Positions 5,743 through 7,330 of a DNA stretch of 7,330 bases are shown here, piece after piece. The position numbers and the translations under genes were made by a program. Numbering within the stretch: position 1 is the stretch's first letter; every line of letters begins with the position of its first letter. The DNA lies in NCBI GenBank assembly GCA_964596165.1, contig CAZQTW010000130.1, positions 1 to 7,330 of the forward strand, read 5' to 3'. A model generated the notes under the pieces. It searched no databases and was not told the origin of the DNA. It saw only the letters and a list, made by a program, of their open reading frames with translations. Source of the DNA: CAYUQT01 sp964596165 (lineage in GTDB: Bacteria; Planctomycetota; Phycisphaerae; UBA1845; JAFGLZ01).

Positions 5743-6993
5743 GTGCTAGGCAACACATTCGGACGCATGTTCCGTATCACGACGTGCGGCGAGTCCTACG
5801 GAGATGGAATGGCCGTGATCGTCGACGGCGTGCCTCCCGGAATCAAGCTCAATGTCGAGCACATTCAGGCCGAACTCGACAAGCGCCGTCCCGGCCAATC
5901 CAAGCTCGATTCCCCCCGTCAAGAAACCGACCGGGTCAAGCTGTTCGCCGGTGTCGGCGTCCTCGACGGCCTCACCACGGGAGCGCCCGTCGGGCTGATC
6001 ATCTACAACGTCGATCGGCAGAAAATCCACGTTCAGCAGTACTATGACGTGAAGGACTTGATCCGGCCGGGTCACGCGGAGTACACCTTCTTCGTCAAGT
6101 ACGGCGACCACGCCGACTGGTGCGGCGCCGGACGCGGGAGCGGCCGCGAAACTGTCGGACGCGTCGCGGGCGGCGCCGTCGCCAAACAAATCCTGGCGCG
6201 TGAGGGCATTGAGGTCCTCGGACACATCGTCGAGTCCCACGGTATCCGGGCCCGCACCCTCTCCTTCGATGAGGTCCGGGCCAACTATCGCAAGAATCAC
6301 CTGAACTGCTGCGACCTCGAAGCGGCCGAGAAGATGATCGCCGACATCCTCAAGGTCCGTGAGGCGGGCGACACCTGCGGCGGCATCATCGAAATCATCG
6401 TTCGCGGCGTCCCCGCCGGATTGGGAGAGCCCGTATTCGACAAGCTCCGTGCCGCCATCGCACACGGCATCATGAGCATCGGCGCGACCACCGGTCTCGA
6501 ATTCGGAGCCGGCTTCGAGGCCGCCCGGGCGCTCGGAAGCGAATGGAACGACCCGCCCTACCTCGACGAGCAGAAACGCGTTCGATTCCGCACCAATCAC
6601 AGCGGGGGGTTCGCCGGCGGCATCAGCAACGGCGAGGAAATCCGATTCCGATTCTGCTGCAAGCCCACGCCTACCATCAGCATCGAACAGGATTCCGTCA
6701 ACATGGCCACCCTCGAAGAGGCCAAACTCGCCGCCATCACGCGCCGCGACATCACGATCTGTCCGCGCATCTACCCCGTCGCCGAGGCGATGACGGCCTG
6801 CTGCATCCTGGACGCCATGTACATGGCCAAGGGCTATGACTACTTCGCACGTGTCGATCCCAAGTTCCGCCGCGTGGGAGAACCCACCTACAAGAGCGAC
6901 CCTGACGAAATCATCGCCCTCGCGTTCCGACAGCCCGAGGCCGTCGGCGGCAGCGGACTGACTCCGGGCAACATAAAGGCCATGGAGAAGTAG
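5743..6993 (+). CDS. aroC: Chorismate synthase (with Tyr in place of the motif His)
   Basis: Last enzyme of the shikimate pathway: uses reduced FMN to remove phosphate from EPSP and form chorismate, precursor of aromatic amino acids and folate. At 416 residues it is somewhat longer than common members (~350-400). Landmarks: GNTFGRMFRITTCGES (3-18), VDGVPPG (27-33), KRRPGQSK (47-54), RPGHAEYTF (108-116) with conserved His111, GRETVGRVAGGAVAK (134-148), MSIGATTGLEFG (244-255), NHSGGFAGGISNGEEI (285-300), CKPTPTIS (306-313) and PVAEAM (345-350). Oddities: the usual GESHG reads GESYG (Tyr19), replacing a His linked to FMN chemistry; GGGRSSARET reads GAGRGSGRET; and there are ten cysteines with three CC pairs. 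The overall match is full length with an intact frame, so it is probably functional. It has its own promoter candidate and a GTG start. Confidence 0.93.
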   Translation: MLGNTFGRMFRITTCGESYGDGMAVIVDGVPPGIKLNVEHIQAELDKRRPGQSKLDSPRQETDRVKLFAGVGVLDGLTTGAPVGLIIYNVDRQKIHVQQYYDVKDLIRPGHAEYTFFVKYGDHADWCGAGRGSGRETVGRVAGGAVAKQILAREGIEVLGHIVESHGIRARTLSFDEVRANYRKNHLNCCDLEAAEKMIADILKVREAGDTCGGIIEIIVRGVPAGLGEPVFDKLRAAIAHGIMSIGATTGLEFGAGFEAARALGSEWNDPPYLDEQKRVRFRTNHSGGFAGGISNGEEIRFRFCCKPTPTISIEQDSVNMATLEEAKLAAITRRDITICPRIYPVAEAMTACCILDAMYMAKGYDYFARVDPKFRRVGEPTYKSDPDEIIALAFRQPEAVGGSGLTPGNIKAMEK

Positions 6994-6996
6994 ACA

Positions 6997-7020
6997 AGCG
7001 CTTCACCGGCGGTGGGCGTT
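6997..7020. terminator. Possible weak hairpin terminator between convergent genes
   Basis: Just after the aroC stop, CACC (7004-7007) pairs with GGTG (7011-7014) around a GGC loop. The stem continues past a small internal loop with CGC (6999-7001) and GCG (7016-7018), and A6997 with T7020. Only two T residues follow, so it is weak as an intrinsic terminator. Its place, in the 42 bases between two converging genes, is the main support. Confidence 0.3.
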
Positions 7021-7035
7021 CAAAGATCCCGTCAG

Positions 7036-7330
7036 TCAATTGCCCGCGACGCGCGGCGTGCAACGCGCCCGCGCAACCAACCCCTCCCACGCCGCCTTCG
7101 ATTGGGTCAGGATCTCGCGTGGGTCGCCTTTGAGGCCATAGCATTGCAGACCGATGGGCCCTTTGTACTCAATCTCCGCCAGCAGCTTCAGGAGCCGGCC
7201 GACGTCGTAACTCCCCTGCCCCAGCGGTTGAATCCAGTTGCCCTTGCCCGCACGCACCTCGTCGGGCCCGTAAGACCCCCTGAGGCTGATGGCCATCAGC
7301 CCCGGCAAGGCCTCGGTCAGCACGGCCCGG
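7036..7330 (-). CDS. Sugar phosphate isomerase/epimerase-like protein (C-terminal part)
   Basis: This minus-strand frame enters at the right edge and ends at the stop 7038-7036, so only the last ~97 codons are seen. The visible text, with MAISLRGSYGPD, GKGNWIQPLGQGSYDVGRLL, KLLAEIEYKGPIGLQCYG and GDPREILTQSKAAWEGL, fits the final strands and helices of a xylose-isomerase-like TIM barrel (AP endonuclease 2 superfamily), where GPIGLQ ends a late strand and the chain closes with a long helix. The true start lies outside the window; the GTG at 7323 is an internal codon. Substrate cannot be assigned: relatives act on sugars, inositols or hydroxypyruvate, and many are uncharacterised, especially in Planctomycetota. 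It converges with aroC across 42 bases, so it is not in the same operon. Confidence 0.75.
   Translation of the reverse strand, partial: RAVLTEALPGLMAISLRGSYGPDEVRAGKGNWIQPLGQGSYDVGRLLKLLAEIEYKGPIGLQCYGLKGDPREILTQSKAAWEGLVARARCTPRVAGN

Noticed and set aside
5746..6600. Long antisense frame opposite aroC
   Set aside because: Shadow of aroC; low-complexity acidic text without motifs.
1..7330. CRISPR array, transposon, tRNA or rRNA genes
   Set aside because: No spaced direct repeats, terminal inverted repeats, transposase sequence, tRNA-like fold or rRNA-like sequence was seen on either strand by eye.

Overview
This window is a G+C-rich bacterial chromosomal segment holding a ribosomal-protein/fatty-acid-synthesis (FAS II) cluster, followed by a flagellar-switch-like gene and the shikimate-pathway gene aroC. 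In order on the + strand: rpmF (ribosomal protein L32), plsX (phosphate acyltransferase), fabD (malonyl-CoA:ACP transacylase), fabG (3-oxoacyl-ACP reductase), acpP (acyl carrier protein), fabF (3-oxoacyl-ACP synthase II), a small FliN/SpoA-domain gene, and aroC (chorismate synthase). At the right edge, on the - strand and convergent with aroC, is the C-terminal end of a sugar-phosphate isomerase/epimerase-like TIM-barrel protein. The first ~250 bases hold the rpmF leader and possibly the start of an unrecognised divergent gene.

The order rpmF-plsX-fabD-fabG-acpP-fabF is the classic bacterial lipid cluster, as in Escherichia coli, but fabH is absent; it would normally lie between plsX and fabD, where there is only a 168-base non-coding gap. 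Together the genes load malonyl groups onto ACP (fabD), condense them (fabF), carry out the first reduction (fabG) and pass acyl groups from ACP to phosphate for phospholipid synthesis (plsX). Dehydratase, enoyl reductase and initiating synthase must be encoded elsewhere.

Spacing suggests several transcription units. rpmF and plsX are 5 bases apart and probably co-translated. fabD starts after 168 bases, and fabG follows it by 53. acpP has its own good promoter candidate, a very strong ribosome binding site and a GTG start, and fabF follows it by 20 bases. The FliN-like gene follows fabF by 87 bases. aroC has its own promoter candidate (a perfect TATAAT with a 17-base spacer) and a perfect 22-base palindrome in its leader.

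The organism is most likely a member of the Planctomycetota, perhaps Phycisphaerae-like. This is inferred from the style of the L32 protein (MLPVKKKSK start, two CxxC pairs), the lone FliN gene next to housekeeping genes, and the isomerase/epimerase C-terminus. No phylogeny could be run, so this is moderate confidence only.

Most of the window is ordinary core metabolism and I do not see a new multi-gene system. The observations most worth checking are: chorismate synthase with Tyr where the family's catalytic His of GESHG belongs; a run of 12 consecutive A/T-ending codons over the catalytic Lys/His motif of fabF; the lone fliN in a lipid-gene neighbourhood; the aroC leader palindrome; and the missing fabH.
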